64,000 nt of DNA from Alcaligenaceae bacterium (GTDB lineage: Bacteria; Pseudomonadota; Gammaproteobacteria; Burkholderiales; Burkholderiaceae_B), in NCBI GenBank assembly GCA_029263615.1, contig JAJUFT010000001.1:23388-87387 (forward strand), written 5' to 3'. Both the position numbers and the translations under genes were made by a program. Below the pieces are notes generated by a model. The model saw nothing but the letters and a program-made list of their open reading frames with translations, did not search any database and was not told the origin of the DNA. Below, piece by piece: positions 18,626 through 28,613 of the stretch (position 1 is the first letter of the stretch; each line of letters begins with the position of its first letter).

Positions 18626-20050
18626 TCAGTTCGCCTGCGTGTCGGCCAGAATGCGTTGTGCTTCTTCGCGCACACGCTCGGGAGCTGTACCGCCCACGTG
18701 CTTCCGTGCTGCCACACTGCCCTCGAGGGTCAGGACTTCATGGATGTCGGCTCCGATGGAAGCGTGGAACTGCTGCAGCTCCGCCAGGCTCAGGTCGGCC
18801 AGATCGCATCCCCGCTCTTCACAGACGCGCACGGCATGCGCGACCGTCTCGTGGGCGTCGCGGAAAGGCAGGCCCTTCTTCACCAGGTAGTCGGCCAGGT
18901 CCGTGGCGGTGGCGTAGCCCTGCAGGGCAGCGGCGCGCATGGCGTCGGGCTTGACGCGAATGCCGGGCACCATGTCCACGAAGATGGTCAGCGTATCGCG
19001 AATGGTGTCGGCAGCATCGAACAGGCCTTCCTTGTCTTCCTGGTTGTCTTTGTTGTAGGCCAGGGGTTGACCCTTCATCAGGGTGAGCAGGGCGATCAGG
19101 TGGCCGTTCACGCGGCCGGTCTTGCCACGGGCGAGCTCGGGGACGTCCGGGTTCTTCTTTTGCGGCATGATGGAACTGCCCGTACAGAAGCGGTCGGCGA
19201 GATCGATGAAACCCACTCGCGGGCTCATCCAGAGCACGAGCTCTTCGGACAGACGCGAGATATGGGTCATGATGAGGGCGGCCGCCGCACAGAATTCGAT
19301 GGCGAAATCCCGATCGGAGACGGCATCCAGGGAATTGCGGCAGACGCCGTCGAAGCCCAGATTGCGGGCCACACGCTCGCGGTCGATGGGGAAGGAGGTG
19401 CCGGCCAGCGCCGCCGCGCCCAGGGGCAGGCGGTTGACGCGCTTGCGGCAGTCTGCCAGGCGTTCGGCGTCGCGCCCGAACATTTCCGCGTAGGCCAGCA
19501 GGTGATGGCCGAAGGTCACCGGTTGCGCCACCTGCAGGTGGGTGAAGCCCGGCATGATGGTGTCGGCATGTTCCAGGGCCACCGTTGCCAGGGCGTGCCG
19601 CAGCTGGCGCAGCAAATCCAGGGCAATGTCAATTTCGTTGCGCAGCCACAGCCGGATGTCGGTCGCGACCTGATCGTTGCGCGAGCGACCGGTATGCAGC
19701 CGCTTGCCGGCGTCGCCCACCAGTTCCACCAGGCGTTTCTCGATGTTCAGGTGAACGTCTTCGAGATCGAGCGACCAGGTGAAGGTGTCTTCTTCGATTT
19801 CGCGCAGGATGCGGTCCATACCGCGCTCGATGGCTTCGCGGTCTGCGGCACTGATGACGCCGACCGAGGCGAGCATTTCTGCGTGCGCCAGAGAGCCCTG
19901 GATATCGAAGCGCGCCATGCGCTTGTCGAAATTGACGGAAGCCGTATAGCGTTTGACCAGGTCTGACACGGGCTCGGAGAAACGGGCCGACCAGGCCTGC
20001 GCCTTGTTGGCGAACTGATCTTGTGCGGAGGAGGGTGTTTGGTTCGACAT
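18626..20050 (-). CDS. argH: Argininosuccinate lyase
   Basis: Last step of arginine synthesis: splits argininosuccinate into arginine and fumarate. The 474-aa sequence carries the fumarase/aspartase-superfamily signature [15 protein letters not shown] with the catalytic Ser loop, plus [13 protein letters not shown] and TPGFTHLQ-like [14 protein letters not shown]-terminal 18 residues exceed E. coli ArgH. No other arg gene is near. A perfect TATAAT lies only nine bases before the ATG and no Shine-Dalgarno sequence fits between, so the message may be leaderless. Confidence 0.97.
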   Translation of the reverse strand: MSNQTPSSAQDQFANKAQAWSARFSEPVSDLVKRYTASVNFDKRMARFDIQGSLAHAEMLASVGVISAADREAIERGMDRILREIEEDTFTWSLDLEDVHLNIEKRLVELVGDAGKRLHTGRSRNDQVATDIRLWLRNEIDIALDLLRQLRHALATVALEHADTIMPGFTHLQVAQPVTFGHHLLAYAEMFGRDAERLADCRKRVNRLPLGAAALAGTSFPIDRERVARNLGFDGVCRNSLDAVSDRDFAIEFCAAAALIMTHISRLSEELVLWMSPRVGFIDLADRFCTGSSIMPQKKNPDVPELARGKTGRVNGHLIALLTLMKGQPLAYNKDNQEDKEGLFDAADTIRDTLTIFVDMVPGIRVKPDAMRAAALQGYATATDLADYLVKKGLPFRDAHETVAHAVRVCEERGCDLADLSLAELQQFHASIGADIHEVLTLEGSVAARKHVGGTAPERVREEAQRILADTQAN

Positions 20051-20059
20051 AGTGCGGCG

Positions 20060-20065
20060 ATTATA
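20060..20065 (-). promoter_or_regulatory. -10 box of argH, adjacent to the start codon
   Basis: TATAAT on the minus strand ends nine bases before the argH ATG, so a start 6-8 bases downstream gives a leader of about 1-3 bases. No good -35 hexamer is seen. Confidence 0.5.
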
Positions 20066-20177
20066 AAGGACGCGGCTTTCTCTACGGTATATTTAGAGGA
20101 TTTTCATTTCTGAAGCGGAGCCCTGTGAGCCGCTGCGGGGCGGGCCTCCAGCCGCCACGAAGCGTGTTCGAATCACC

Positions 20178-21799
<1,622 letters not shown>

Positions 21800-21826
21800 G
21801 GAAGCTTGTTTGAGGCGGGCCCCCGC

Positions 21827-22396
21827 TCAGGGGCGGGAGGCCCCCGCCACGCCCCAGAACTCGGGGAGGAAGGCCTCGGCCACCAGGAGGGGCTGACCCT
21901 TTCGCCAGAACACGGAACAGCGCGCCAGCACGGAGGGCGGCGCGGGGCAGCGCTCGCCGAGGTGCTGGTGCAGGGCGCGGTAGATCGGCTGCTGACGGGT
22001 CAGACGCCTGACGTAAAACGGCGAGCGCAGAATTTGTGGGTCGTGGTAGAGCATGTCCGCCAGGGGGCGGGTACGCAAACGGCGCATGCCCTGCCAAAGT
22101 GCATGGGACGCCGCAAGCGGTGTGAAACTGCGGGCGAACACGCAGTCGATGCCATCGATGCTCATGCAGATTTCGCGTAGCCAGATTTCGCTCCCAGCCC
22201 GGCGACCCAGCATCCACGCTTCCTGCGGGTCCAGGCTGTGGACTTTCTCTCTGACGACCCTGAGATTGAACGCCCCGAGCTGGCGCAGTCCGGCCGTCAG
22301 GGCATTGGGACGAAACAACCAGAATTTCTGATGCGAAGACAAGGAAGGGGGAGCGGCGCGCTGCCAGCCGCCCTGTCTGCCATGTGTAATTTCCAT
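21827..22396 (-). CDS. ubiC: Chorismate lyase
   Basis: Converts chorismate to 4-hydroxybenzoate and pyruvate, the first step of ubiquinone synthesis. Family landmarks: [54 protein letters not shown] and the closing [15 protein letters not shown]. The ATG at 22396 gives 189 aa (E. coli 165 aa); the track start at 22423 is a TTG. GATAAT lies six bases before this ATG without a ribosome site, so a leaderless message is possible. It converges with the P-II gene across 27 bp and diverges from a pseudouridine synthase across 26 bp. No ubiA is adjacent. Confidence 0.9.
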   Translation of the reverse strand: MEITHGRQGGWQRAAPPSLSSHQKFWLFRPNALTAGLRQLGAFNLRVVREKVHSLDPQEAWMLGRRAGSEIWLREICMSIDGIDCVFARSFTPLAASHALWQGMRRLRTRPLADMLYHDPQILRSPFYVRRLTRQQPIYRALHQHLGERCPAPPSVLARCSVFWRKGQPLLVAEAFLPEFWGVAGASRP

Positions 22397-22402
22397 GCGC
22401 GT

Positions 22403-22408
22403 ATTATC
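22403..22408 (-). promoter_or_regulatory. Putative -10 box of ubiC
   Basis: GATAAT on the minus strand ends six bases before the ubiC ATG, which would place the start of transcription on or next to the start codon. There is no clear -35 box. The same 26-bp gap must serve the divergent pseudouridine synthase. Confidence 0.35.
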
Positions 22409-22422
22409 GCCAAAGTCATACA

Positions 22423-23166
22423 ATGCTGCCCATGGAAAAAGTAAGAATCTCGAAGCTCATGGCCCAACGGGGCCTGTGCTCGCGGCGAGAAGCCGATGCC
22501 TATATCGAGCGCGGTTGGGTGCGCGTGGACGGCGTGATCGTGTCCGAGCTGGGCAGCAAGGCCTGGCCGCACCAGAAGATCACGCTGGAAAAGCAGGCGC
22601 GTCAGCGGCAGACCTCGCGGGTCACCATCATCCTGAACAAACCGGTGGGCTATGTTTCGCATCGCGCCGATGGCGGGTACCGCCAGGCGGTGTCGCTCAT
22701 CACGCCGCAGAATCTGTACCGTCCCGCCAAGCAGCCACAGGCGTTTGATCCCAACCATCTGCGCGGCCTTGCCCCCGCAGGGCGGCTGGACATCGATTCG
22801 CAGGGCCTGCTCGTCCTGACTCAAGACGGGCGCATTGCGAGGCAGTTGATCGCCGAAGACAGCGACATCGAAAAGGAATACCTGGTCAGGGTCGAGGGCC
22901 GGCTGGTGACCAATGGCCTGGAAAAGTTGCGCTTCGGGTTGTCTCTGGACGGAGCACCGCTCAAGCGTGCCGAAGTCGACTGGCAGAACGAAGACCAGCT
23001 GCGATTCGTGCTGCGCGAGGGCAAGAAACGCCAGATCCGCCGCATGTGCGAGATCGTCGGCCTCAAGGTGGTGGGTCTCAAGCGCGTACGGATGGGCCGT
23101 ATCGTGCTGGGCGACCTCCCGCAGGGCAAGTGGCGCTACCTGCGGGAAGGCGAGAGCTTCTTCTGA
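22423..23166 (+). CDS. RsuA/RluB/RluF-family pseudouridine synthase
   Basis: Isomerises a uridine in rRNA to pseudouridine. An N-terminal S4 RNA-binding domain ([24 protein letters not shown]) leads to the catalytic domain with [18 protein letters not shown], whose Asp is the nucleophile, then EKEYLVRV and [25 protein letters not shown]. The RQIRRMCE string and overall layout are nearest RluF (23S U2604), but RluB/RluE or RsuA roles are not excluded, so no symbol is given. Two in-frame ATGs (22423 and 22432) are possible starts; neither has a ribosome site. Confidence 0.88.
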   Translation: MLPMEKVRISKLMAQRGLCSRREADAYIERGWVRVDGVIVSELGSKAWPHQKITLEKQARQRQTSRVTIILNKPVGYVSHRADGGYRQAVSLITPQNLYRPAKQPQAFDPNHLRGLAPAGRLDIDSQGLLVLTQDGRIARQLIAEDSDIEKEYLVRVEGRLVTNGLEKLRFGLSLDGAPLKRAEVDWQNEDQLRFVLREGKKRQIRRMCEIVGLKVVGLKRVRMGRIVLGDLPQGKWRYLREGESFF

Positions 23167-24099
23167 TCAGCTGCGCTTGCTGCGCGACAGGCTGAAGGTG
23201 GCGCCGGCGTCCTGTCCCAGCGTCGCGACGAGCCAGGGCAGTGCGCCGGACAGTGCATCGTGCAGGGTCCAGGGCGGGTTCACCACGAACATGCCGCTGC
23301 CGTACATGCCGTAGCCCGACGAGGGCGGTCGCCTGACCTGCAGCGAAGCATGCACCCAGACGACGTCCAGGTGCTCCAGGGTGCGCGTCAGCATCTGCAC
23401 CTCGCGTCGCGCCACCAGCGGATACCACACCGCAAACGTGCCTGTGCTGAAGCGTTTGAGCCCTTCCTGAACGGCCGTCAGCGTGTGACGGTAATCCTGC
23501 TTGTTTTCGTAGGATGGGTCGATGAGGACCAGCCCGCGACGGGTCGGTGGGGGCAGCAATGCCTTGATGCCCTCGAAACCATCTTCCTGTTTCACCATGA
23601 CCTGCCTGGACCGGCCGCGTGGATGCTGCGCGAGATTTCGTTGCAGGACGTCGATTTCATTCGGATGCAGCTCGAACAGGCGCAGGCGGTCGCGCTCCCT
23701 CATGGCCTGCAGGGTGAGCCAGGGTGACCCGGGGTAGAAGCGCAGTTCCCCGTCCGGGTTGAAAGGCACCAGCGCGTCAAGATAGGCCTGCACCAGCCCG
23801 GGCGGGTTCTCGGCCGAACGCAGCCGCAGGACACCCTCCTCTGACTCGGGCTTGCGCGGGGGCGCGGCGACGGCGGCTTCCGGAGGGGCATCGGACGGGC
23901 GGCGCACGCCCGACCGCGCTGCCGGTTTGCCCGAGGCCCACTCACCCCGCAGATCGTAGATGCCGGCGCCGGCGTGAGTGTCGATGACCCAGTAGGGGGC
24001 ATCTTTGAGATTCAGGTGGCTCAGCAGCTGAACCAGAACGGCATGCTTGAGCACATCGGCGTGGTTGCCTGCGTGGAAGGCGTGGCGATAACTGAACAA
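23167..24099 (-). CDS. rlmJ: 23S rRNA (adenine-2030-N6)-methyltransferase
   Basis: SAM-dependent methyltransferase (YhiR/DUF519) that modifies A2030 of 23S rRNA. MFSYRHAFHAGNHADVLKHAVL, DTHAGAGIYDL, LRFYPGSPWL, FELHPNE, ADGF-like EDGFEG and MFVVNPPW match RlmJ closely. The catalytic tetrad reads DPSY where E. coli has DPPY. About 35 residues rich in Ala, Pro and Arg (roughly 57-92) are inserted after the SAM loop, bringing the protein to 310 aa against 280 aa. It lies downstream of the glycerophosphodiesterase gene, 11 bp apart, on the same strand. Confidence 0.93.
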   Translation of the reverse strand: MFSYRHAFHAGNHADVLKHAVLVQLLSHLNLKDAPYWVIDTHAGAGIYDLRGEWASGKPAARSGVRRPSDAPPEAAVAAPPRKPESEEGVLRLRSAENPPGLVQAYLDALVPFNPDGELRFYPGSPWLTLQAMRERDRLRLFELHPNEIDVLQRNLAQHPRGRSRQVMVKQEDGFEGIKALLPPPTRRGLVLIDPSYENKQDYRHTLTAVQEGLKRFSTGTFAVWYPLVARREVQMLTRTLEHLDVVWVHASLQVRRPPSSGYGMYGSGMFVVNPPWTLHDALSGALPWLVATLGQDAGATFSLSRSKRS

Positions 24100-24110
24100 G
24101 GGTGGCCTCT

Positions 24111-24866
24111 TCAGACTTGGCCCGGGGCCATGGAGACGACTTCGTCGGTAATGATGGCGTTGCAGCCCCAGTCGAGCAGTTCGCGCGCACGCTGGGGTTC
24201 ATTCACCGTCCAGACAGCCAGGGTCAGCCCCGCTTCCCGCACCTGTTCGACGATCTCGCGCGTGGTGTATCGCCCATTCAGATTCAGGCCGATACATTCC
24301 AGCCAGCGAACGCGGTCCCGCCAGTCGGAAGGCAGTTCTTTCTCGATCAGCAGGGCACGGGGCAGCTCCGGCACGGCATCGCGGGCGGCGGCCAGCGCCT
24401 GCTCCGAGAACGAGGAGAGCAAGGGGGGGAGACTGGCGCCTTCCCACAACTGGCGTGCCAGCGTGGCGATGCGCTCGCCCGTGTGCGTTTCCATGCCCGT
24501 GGTGGGTTTGATCTCGATATTGCTGTGAATGCCGTTGGCGCGCGTGTAGGCGGCGATGCCGTACAGCGTGGCAATGGGCTCGCCGGCATAGGCGGGCGAA
24601 TGCCAGGCGCCGAAATCGTAACGTGCGAGCTCGGCAAAACGGAAGTCGGCGGCGCGCCCGCTGCCGTTGGACGTCCGTTCCAGGGTGTCGTCGTGCAAGA
24701 GGACGGGTACATCGTCGGCGGTCAGCTTGACGTCATATTCCATCATGCGAAAGCCGTGAGAGGCGCCCACGCGAAAGGCGGCCAGCGTGTTTTCAGGGGC
24801 AGTGCGACCCGCTCCACGGTGAGCAATCCACTGAGGGTAGGGCCATGCAGTTGAGGGCTGGGGCAT
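24111..24866 (-). CDS. ugpQ: Cytoplasmic glycerophosphodiester phosphodiesterase
   Basis: Hydrolyses deacylated phospholipids to glycerol-3-phosphate and an alcohol. GDPD motifs are intact: IAHRGAGRTAPENTLAAF with the catalytic His/Arg, MEYDVKLTADDVPVLLHDDTLERTSNG with the metal Glu/Asp and second His, and NIEIKPTTG. There is no signal peptide, matching the cytosolic UgpQ type at 251 aa. No ugp transporter genes are adjacent; rlmJ follows 11 bp downstream and is probably co-transcribed. Confidence 0.92.
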   Translation of the reverse strand: MPQPSTAWPYPQWIAHRGAGRTAPENTLAAFRVGASHGFRMMEYDVKLTADDVPVLLHDDTLERTSNGSGRAADFRFAELARYDFGAWHSPAYAGEPIATLYGIAAYTRANGIHSNIEIKPTTGMETHTGERIATLARQLWEGASLPPLLSSFSEQALAAARDAVPELPRALLIEKELPSDWRDRVRWLECIGLNLNGRYTTREIVEQVREAGLTLAVWTVNEPQRARELLDWGCNAIITDEVVSMAPGQV

Positions 24867-24988
24867 GATTCGGGCTCCACATGAGACCGCCGGACTGGCG
24901 GAATGAAGGGCATTTTATCCTCGGCAGGCCGATGCCAGCCATCCTGCACGCAAGACATCAAAGGGGCAGACAGCGGGGATGCTGGTGG

Positions 24989-25027
24989 TAAACTCCGGCA
25001 AAGCGAAAATTCGGGGCCTTCCGGCCC
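24989..25027 (+). promoter_or_regulatory. Putative promoter and leader hairpin of ppiD
   Basis: GGTAAACTC gives TAAACT (24989-24994) about 94 bases before ppiD, and the leader then carries GGGCC-ttcc-GGCCC (25014-25027). The rest of the 221-bp gap from 24867 shows only a short CCGCC-ggact-GGCGG stem near 24891. No tRNA or regulator site was recognised. Confidence 0.35.
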
Positions 25028-25087
25028 TGGCTAGATGCACGATTTCCCGGAGCCTTCGAGGTTTCGCAACTGAATTCCAGGTGATGA

Positions 25088-27049
25088 ATGTTCGATTTCA
25101 TACGCACGAACCGGCGCTTCATGATGCTCATATTGCTGGTGCTCGTTCTTCCTTCGTTCGTGTTGATCGGTGTCAGCGGCTATACCAACTACGTTTCGGG
25201 TGACAAGGACCTCGTTGTGGTCGGTGATTCTGCGGTGACGCTGCAGGAATTCGAGATGGCCCGGCGCAATCAGCTCGAGCAGCTCCAGCGCAACACCATG
25301 GGGCGTTTCGATCCGGAAGTGCTGAATACGCGCGCGGCCCGTGAAATGTTGCTGGAGTCGCTGGTCGATCGCCGTGTGATGGTCACCATTGCCAACGAAG
25401 AACGCTTCAGTGTGTCCGACGGCGCACTGCGCAACAGCATCGCAGAGATGCCCGAGTTTCAGGAAGACGGCCAGTTCTCGGCAGAACGCTACAACCAGCT
25501 GCTGGCCGCCGCCGGTCTGAGCCCGCGCGATTTTGAACAGGGGCAGCGCGGCGAGCTCGCCTTGCAACGCGTGCTTGGCCCGGTCTCCGCGAGCGCCGCG
25601 GTGCCGACCTCGATCCGTGAACGCGTTCAGGCCGCGCTCACCGAATCGCGCACTGTGCGGCTGCGCACCTTCCCGATTTCCGACTTTCAGAAAGACATCG
25701 TCGTGAGCGAAGCCGACATCAAGGCCTGGTACGACGGCAACAGCGAGCGCCTCAAGGTGGCCGACCAGGTCGCCGTCGAGTATCTGGTGCTGAACGAAGA
25801 TGTCGCGATGAAGGCCGTGGGCGACATTTCCGAGGAAGATCTGCGCAGCTACTACGAACAGAACAAAGCCCGCTATGTCACGCCGCCCCGCGTGAACGTC
25901 AGCCATATTCAGATCAGCGTGGCCTCCGGCGCCTCCGAGCAGGATCGCGATGCCGCACGGCAGAAGGCCGAGGTCGTTGCCGAACGGGTGAAGGCGGATC
26001 CGTCGAGCTTTGCCGAGGTGGCCCGTACCGAATCCCAGGACGTCGGCACGGCGCGTGACGGTGGTCAGCTGGGTTGGGTGCGTCCCGGTACCTGGCCCGC
26101 CGCGCTCGAAGAGGCCGTCTTCGCCCTGAAGGAAGGTGAGGTCTCCGGCGTCGTGGAGGGCCCCGGTGGTTTCCATGTGTTCATCGCCAATCGGGTTGAG
26201 GCCGAGAAGGGAGAAACCTTTGAAGAAGCGCGCGCCAAGGTAGAAGACGAAGTGCGTCGTCAGCTGGCCGCCGAGCGCTTCGCCGAAATGGCAACCCGTC
26301 TGACCGATCTGGTCTACGACAACCCCTCCAGTCTGGAGCCTGCTGCTCAGGCGCTGGGGCTGGAACCCCGCCTTGTGGAAGGCGTAACGCGCGACGGTCT
26401 GCTGGGTGTGGAAGACGTGGGCGAGCGCGCCGCCGCGGCCAGTGCCGATGCCGCCATCTTTGAAGATCCCCGCGTTCGCAGCACCCTGTTCAGTACGGCG
26501 CTCTTGAACGAGAAGTCGAACTCCGGGGTGATCGAAGTGTCGTCCGACACGCTTGCCGTGGTGCGCGTGGCTTCATTTGAACCTGCGCATGTTCCGCCGC
26601 TCGAACAGGTCAAGGGTCGCATCGAAGCGATTCTTGCTGCCGAGGCGGCAAGCAAGGCAGCCGCCGAAGCCGGTGAAAAGGCGTTGGCGGCGCTGCGCGA
26701 GTCCACCGCCGATGCGGAGTCCTCCGACGCGTTCGGCACGCCCCTGACCGTCAGCCGCATGGATTCCCAGGGCCTTGCCAAGCCGGTGCTGGATGCCGTG
26801 TTCTCTGCCCGCCCCGATCAGTTGCCGGCCTATGTGGGCGTGACTGGTCCGCAGGGTTACGTGGTGGCGCGAGTCGAATCCGTTCAACCCGGGGAGCCCA
26901 ACGAAATGCTTGCCGCCGGGCTCGACATGGAGCTGTCCCGTAGCCTCGGCATGGCCGAGCAGCAGGCGGTCATGCGTGAAATGCGGGTCCGCCTGGGCGT
27001 GAAACGCACTGCCGATGCCGAAGAGGTCCTCGCCGGCGAGGAAGGCTGA
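25088..27049 (+). CDS. ppiD: PpiD-type periplasmic peptidyl-prolyl isomerase/chaperone
   Basis: Inner-membrane-anchored periplasmic folding factor of 653 aa. One N-terminal membrane helix (MMLILLVLVLPSFVLIGVSG) is followed by a SurA_N-like domain (about 35-240) and a parvulin domain (about 265-365: VSHIQIS, GTARDGGQLGWVRPGTWPAALEEAVFALKEGEVSGVVEGPGGFHVF). A long Glu/Ala-rich C-terminal region follows. The start is the ATG at 25088, which leads straight into MFDFIRTNRR as in PpiD. It works with SecYEG and DegP/SurA in known cases. Hairpins follow its stop. Confidence 0.93.
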   Translation: MFDFIRTNRRFMMLILLVLVLPSFVLIGVSGYTNYVSGDKDLVVVGDSAVTLQEFEMARRNQLEQLQRNTMGRFDPEVLNTRAAREMLLESLVDRRVMVTIANEERFSVSDGALRNSIAEMPEFQEDGQFSAERYNQLLAAAGLSPRDFEQGQRGELALQRVLGPVSASAAVPTSIRERVQAALTESRTVRLRTFPISDFQKDIVVSEADIKAWYDGNSERLKVADQVAVEYLVLNEDVAMKAVGDISEEDLRSYYEQNKARYVTPPRVNVSHIQISVASGASEQDRDAARQKAEVVAERVKADPSSFAEVARTESQDVGTARDGGQLGWVRPGTWPAALEEAVFALKEGEVSGVVEGPGGFHVFIANRVEAEKGETFEEARAKVEDEVRRQLAAERFAEMATRLTDLVYDNPSSLEPAAQALGLEPRLVEGVTRDGLLGVEDVGERAAAASADAAIFEDPRVRSTLFSTALLNEKSNSGVIEVSSDTLAVVRVASFEPAHVPPLEQVKGRIEAILAAEAASKAAAEAGEKALAALRESTADAESSDAFGTPLTVSRMDSQGLAKPVLDAVFSARPDQLPAYVGVTGPQGYVVARVESVQPGEPNEMLAAGLDMELSRSLGMAEQQAVMREMRVRLGVKRTADAEEVLAGEEG

Positions 27050-27092
27050 ACCCGGAAGACTGATCTGGCTGCAAGTGCCCCCCAGGCAATAC

Positions 27093-27186
27093 GGCTGAGC
27101 CCGTTGCGGCGGGTTCAGCCACTTGGGCAGGGTACGCAGTGTGTCCCTTGCCGAATACGTCGCCTGAGCCGGGCATGCCGGCTCAG
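27093..27186. terminator. Two long hairpins between ppiD and tesA
   Basis: Hairpin 1: GGCTGAGCCCG-ttgcgg-CGGGTTCAGCC (27093-27120, one G-U pair). Hairpin 2: CTGAGCCGG-gcatg-CCGGCTCAG (27164-27186). Neither has a T tract, but both lie between convergent genes and could end transcription from either side. They share the core CTGAGCC and its complement, which suggests copies of one repeat. Confidence 0.5.
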
Positions 27187-27193
27187 CGTGCGG

Positions 27194-27859
27194 TTACAGC
27201 AGGGCTTCGAGATGCGGCCATATGGTGTCGGCGATAGGCGTCTGGGCCTCAACCGTCGGGTGCAGGCCGTCGGCCTGGAACATGCCTGCCTCCAGCGCGA
27301 TCCCCTCGAGCATGAACGGCACCAGGGGAATCGCGTTTTCTTTTGCCAGTTCCGCGTAGATGGCGTGGAACTGATCCGCGTACCGCCTGCCATAGTTCGG
27401 CGGGATGTGCTGGCCGATAAGCAGCACCTGCGCCCCTTTGGCCCGTGACAGAGCAATCATCTTTTGAAGGTTGGCCTTCATGTCGCGCAGTGGCAGGCCG
27501 CGCAAGCCGTCGTTGGCGCCGAGCTGAATGACGACGATGTCTGCGCGGGTTTCCTCCAGCAAGGCGGGCAGGCGCTGCAGACCGTTGCCCGTCGTATCGC
27601 CGCTGATGCTGGCATTTCGTATCTGGTATGCTTGTTCACCGCGCTTCAGGCGCTGAGCAATGATCTGCACCCAGCCGGTGTCGCGGGGCAAGCCGTATTC
27701 TGCCGACAGGCTGTCACCCACGATCAGGATCTGGCGCGCCGGCCGTCCCGCATGCGGGTCTGCCTCCTGTGGCGCCGCCGCCTCTGCGGCCATCGCGCCT
27801 CGCATGTACAGCGAGACGAGCAATCCCAACAACAAGCCTAAAGACCTTCCCCAGCGCAT
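27194..27859 (-). CDS. tesA: TesA-type SGNH esterase (acyl-CoA thioesterase I / lysophospholipase)
   Basis: Periplasmic SGNH hydrolase acting on acyl esters, thioesters and lysophospholipids. A signal peptide (about 1-24) precedes block I ILIVGDSLSAEYGL with the nucleophilic Ser, block II SGDTTGNGL, block III QLGANDGLRG and block V DGLHPT with the catalytic Asp and His. Length 221 aa (E. coli 208 aa). Its ATG overlaps the ATG of the divergent ybbA gene in the tetramer CATG, the same gene pair that is divergent in E. coli. Confidence 0.93.
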   Translation of the reverse strand: MRWGRSLGLLLGLLVSLYMRGAMAAEAAAPQEADPHAGRPARQILIVGDSLSAEYGLPRDTGWVQIIAQRLKRGEQAYQIRNASISGDTTGNGLQRLPALLEETRADIVVIQLGANDGLRGLPLRDMKANLQKMIALSRAKGAQVLLIGQHIPPNYGRRYADQFHAIYAELAKENAIPLVPFMLEGIALEAGMFQADGLHPTVEAQTPIADTIWPHLEALL

Positions 27860-28544
27860 GCAATCAACTCCCAGTATTGAAGTGGTGGACCTCTGTCAGC
27901 GCGTTACCGACAGCTCGGGTGTCCTGGACATTTTAAGCAGGGTGAGCTTTACGGTTGGCACCGGCGAGGCCGTGGCCATCACGGGCAGTTCCGGTTCGGG
28001 CAAGAGCACTCTGCTCGGCCTGATGGCCGGCCTGGATGTGCCGACGTCCGGTTCGGTGCACCTGCTCGGGCATGATCTTTTCAGCCTGGATGAAGAAGCG
28101 CGGGCGCAGCTTCGCGCGCGCTACGTGGGCTTTGTCTTCCAGGCCTTCCATCTTCTGCCGAATCTCACGGCGCTGGAAAACGTCATGCTGCCGTTGGAAT
28201 TGCGCGGTGAGCCCGCCAGGGCGGCCGCGGTCTCCATGCTGGAACGCGTCGGGCTCAGGGACAGGCTGAACCATTACCCCCGCACCCTTTCGGGCGGCGA
28301 GCAGCAGCGGGTGTCGCTCGCCCGGGCCTTCGTGCAGCGTCCGGCCATTCTCTTTGCGGACGAGCCCACCGGGAGTCTGGATGAACAGAATGGCCGCAGG
28401 GTGACGGATCTCATGTTCGGCCTGCATGAAGAGCAGGGGACATCGCTGGTGCTGGTCACGCACGACCCGGCCCTTGCGGACCGTTGCCATCGGGAATTGC
28501 GACTCTCCGGTGGCCGGCTGCTGGCGCCGGCCGCACTTGAGTGA
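27858..28544 (+). CDS. ybbA: YbbA-type ABC transporter ATP-binding protein (MacB/LolD-like)
   Basis: A 228-aa ABC ATPase of the LolD/MacB/YbbA group: Walker A GSSGSGKST, Q-loop FVFQAFHLLPNLTALENVMLPLEL, signature LSGGEQQRVSLARAFVQRP, Walker B ILFADEPTGSLD and VTHDPALADRC. The track start at 27660 reads antisense through tesA; MQSTPSIEVVDL at 27858 is right. In E. coli ybbA is followed by the permease ybbP; here the next gene is a TRAP permease on the other strand, so no membrane partner is adjacent. Function may be extrusion or release of membrane-embedded proteins or lipids; inference only. Confidence 0.9.
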   Translation: MQSTPSIEVVDLCQRVTDSSGVLDILSRVSFTVGTGEAVAITGSSGSGKSTLLGLMAGLDVPTSGSVHLLGHDLFSLDEEARAQLRARYVGFVFQAFHLLPNLTALENVMLPLELRGEPARAAAVSMLERVGLRDRLNHYPRTLSGGEQQRVSLARAFVQRPAILFADEPTGSLDEQNGRRVTDLMFGLHEEQGTSLVLVTHDPALADRCHRELRLSGGRLLAPAALE

Positions 28545-28613
28545 GGCAGGCGGGCCGGTGTGCTTCGGGCGTTGCCGGATGGGTGCGCCAGCGGTTGCGA
28601 CCGCGCCATGACA

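Noticed and set aside
18572-19966. A 464-aa plus-strand ORF antisense to argH
   Set aside because: A shadow of the argininosuccinate lyase gene; it has no recognisable domain.
21800-21870. GC-rich inverted repeats between the P-II gene and ubiC as a terminator
   Set aside because: Several alternative pairings exist, none with a T tract, and most lie inside the end of ubiC.
27660-27857. Long N-terminal extension of ybbA in the ORF track
   Set aside because: It reads antisense through tesA; the ABC domain begins at 27858, as in YbbA proteins.
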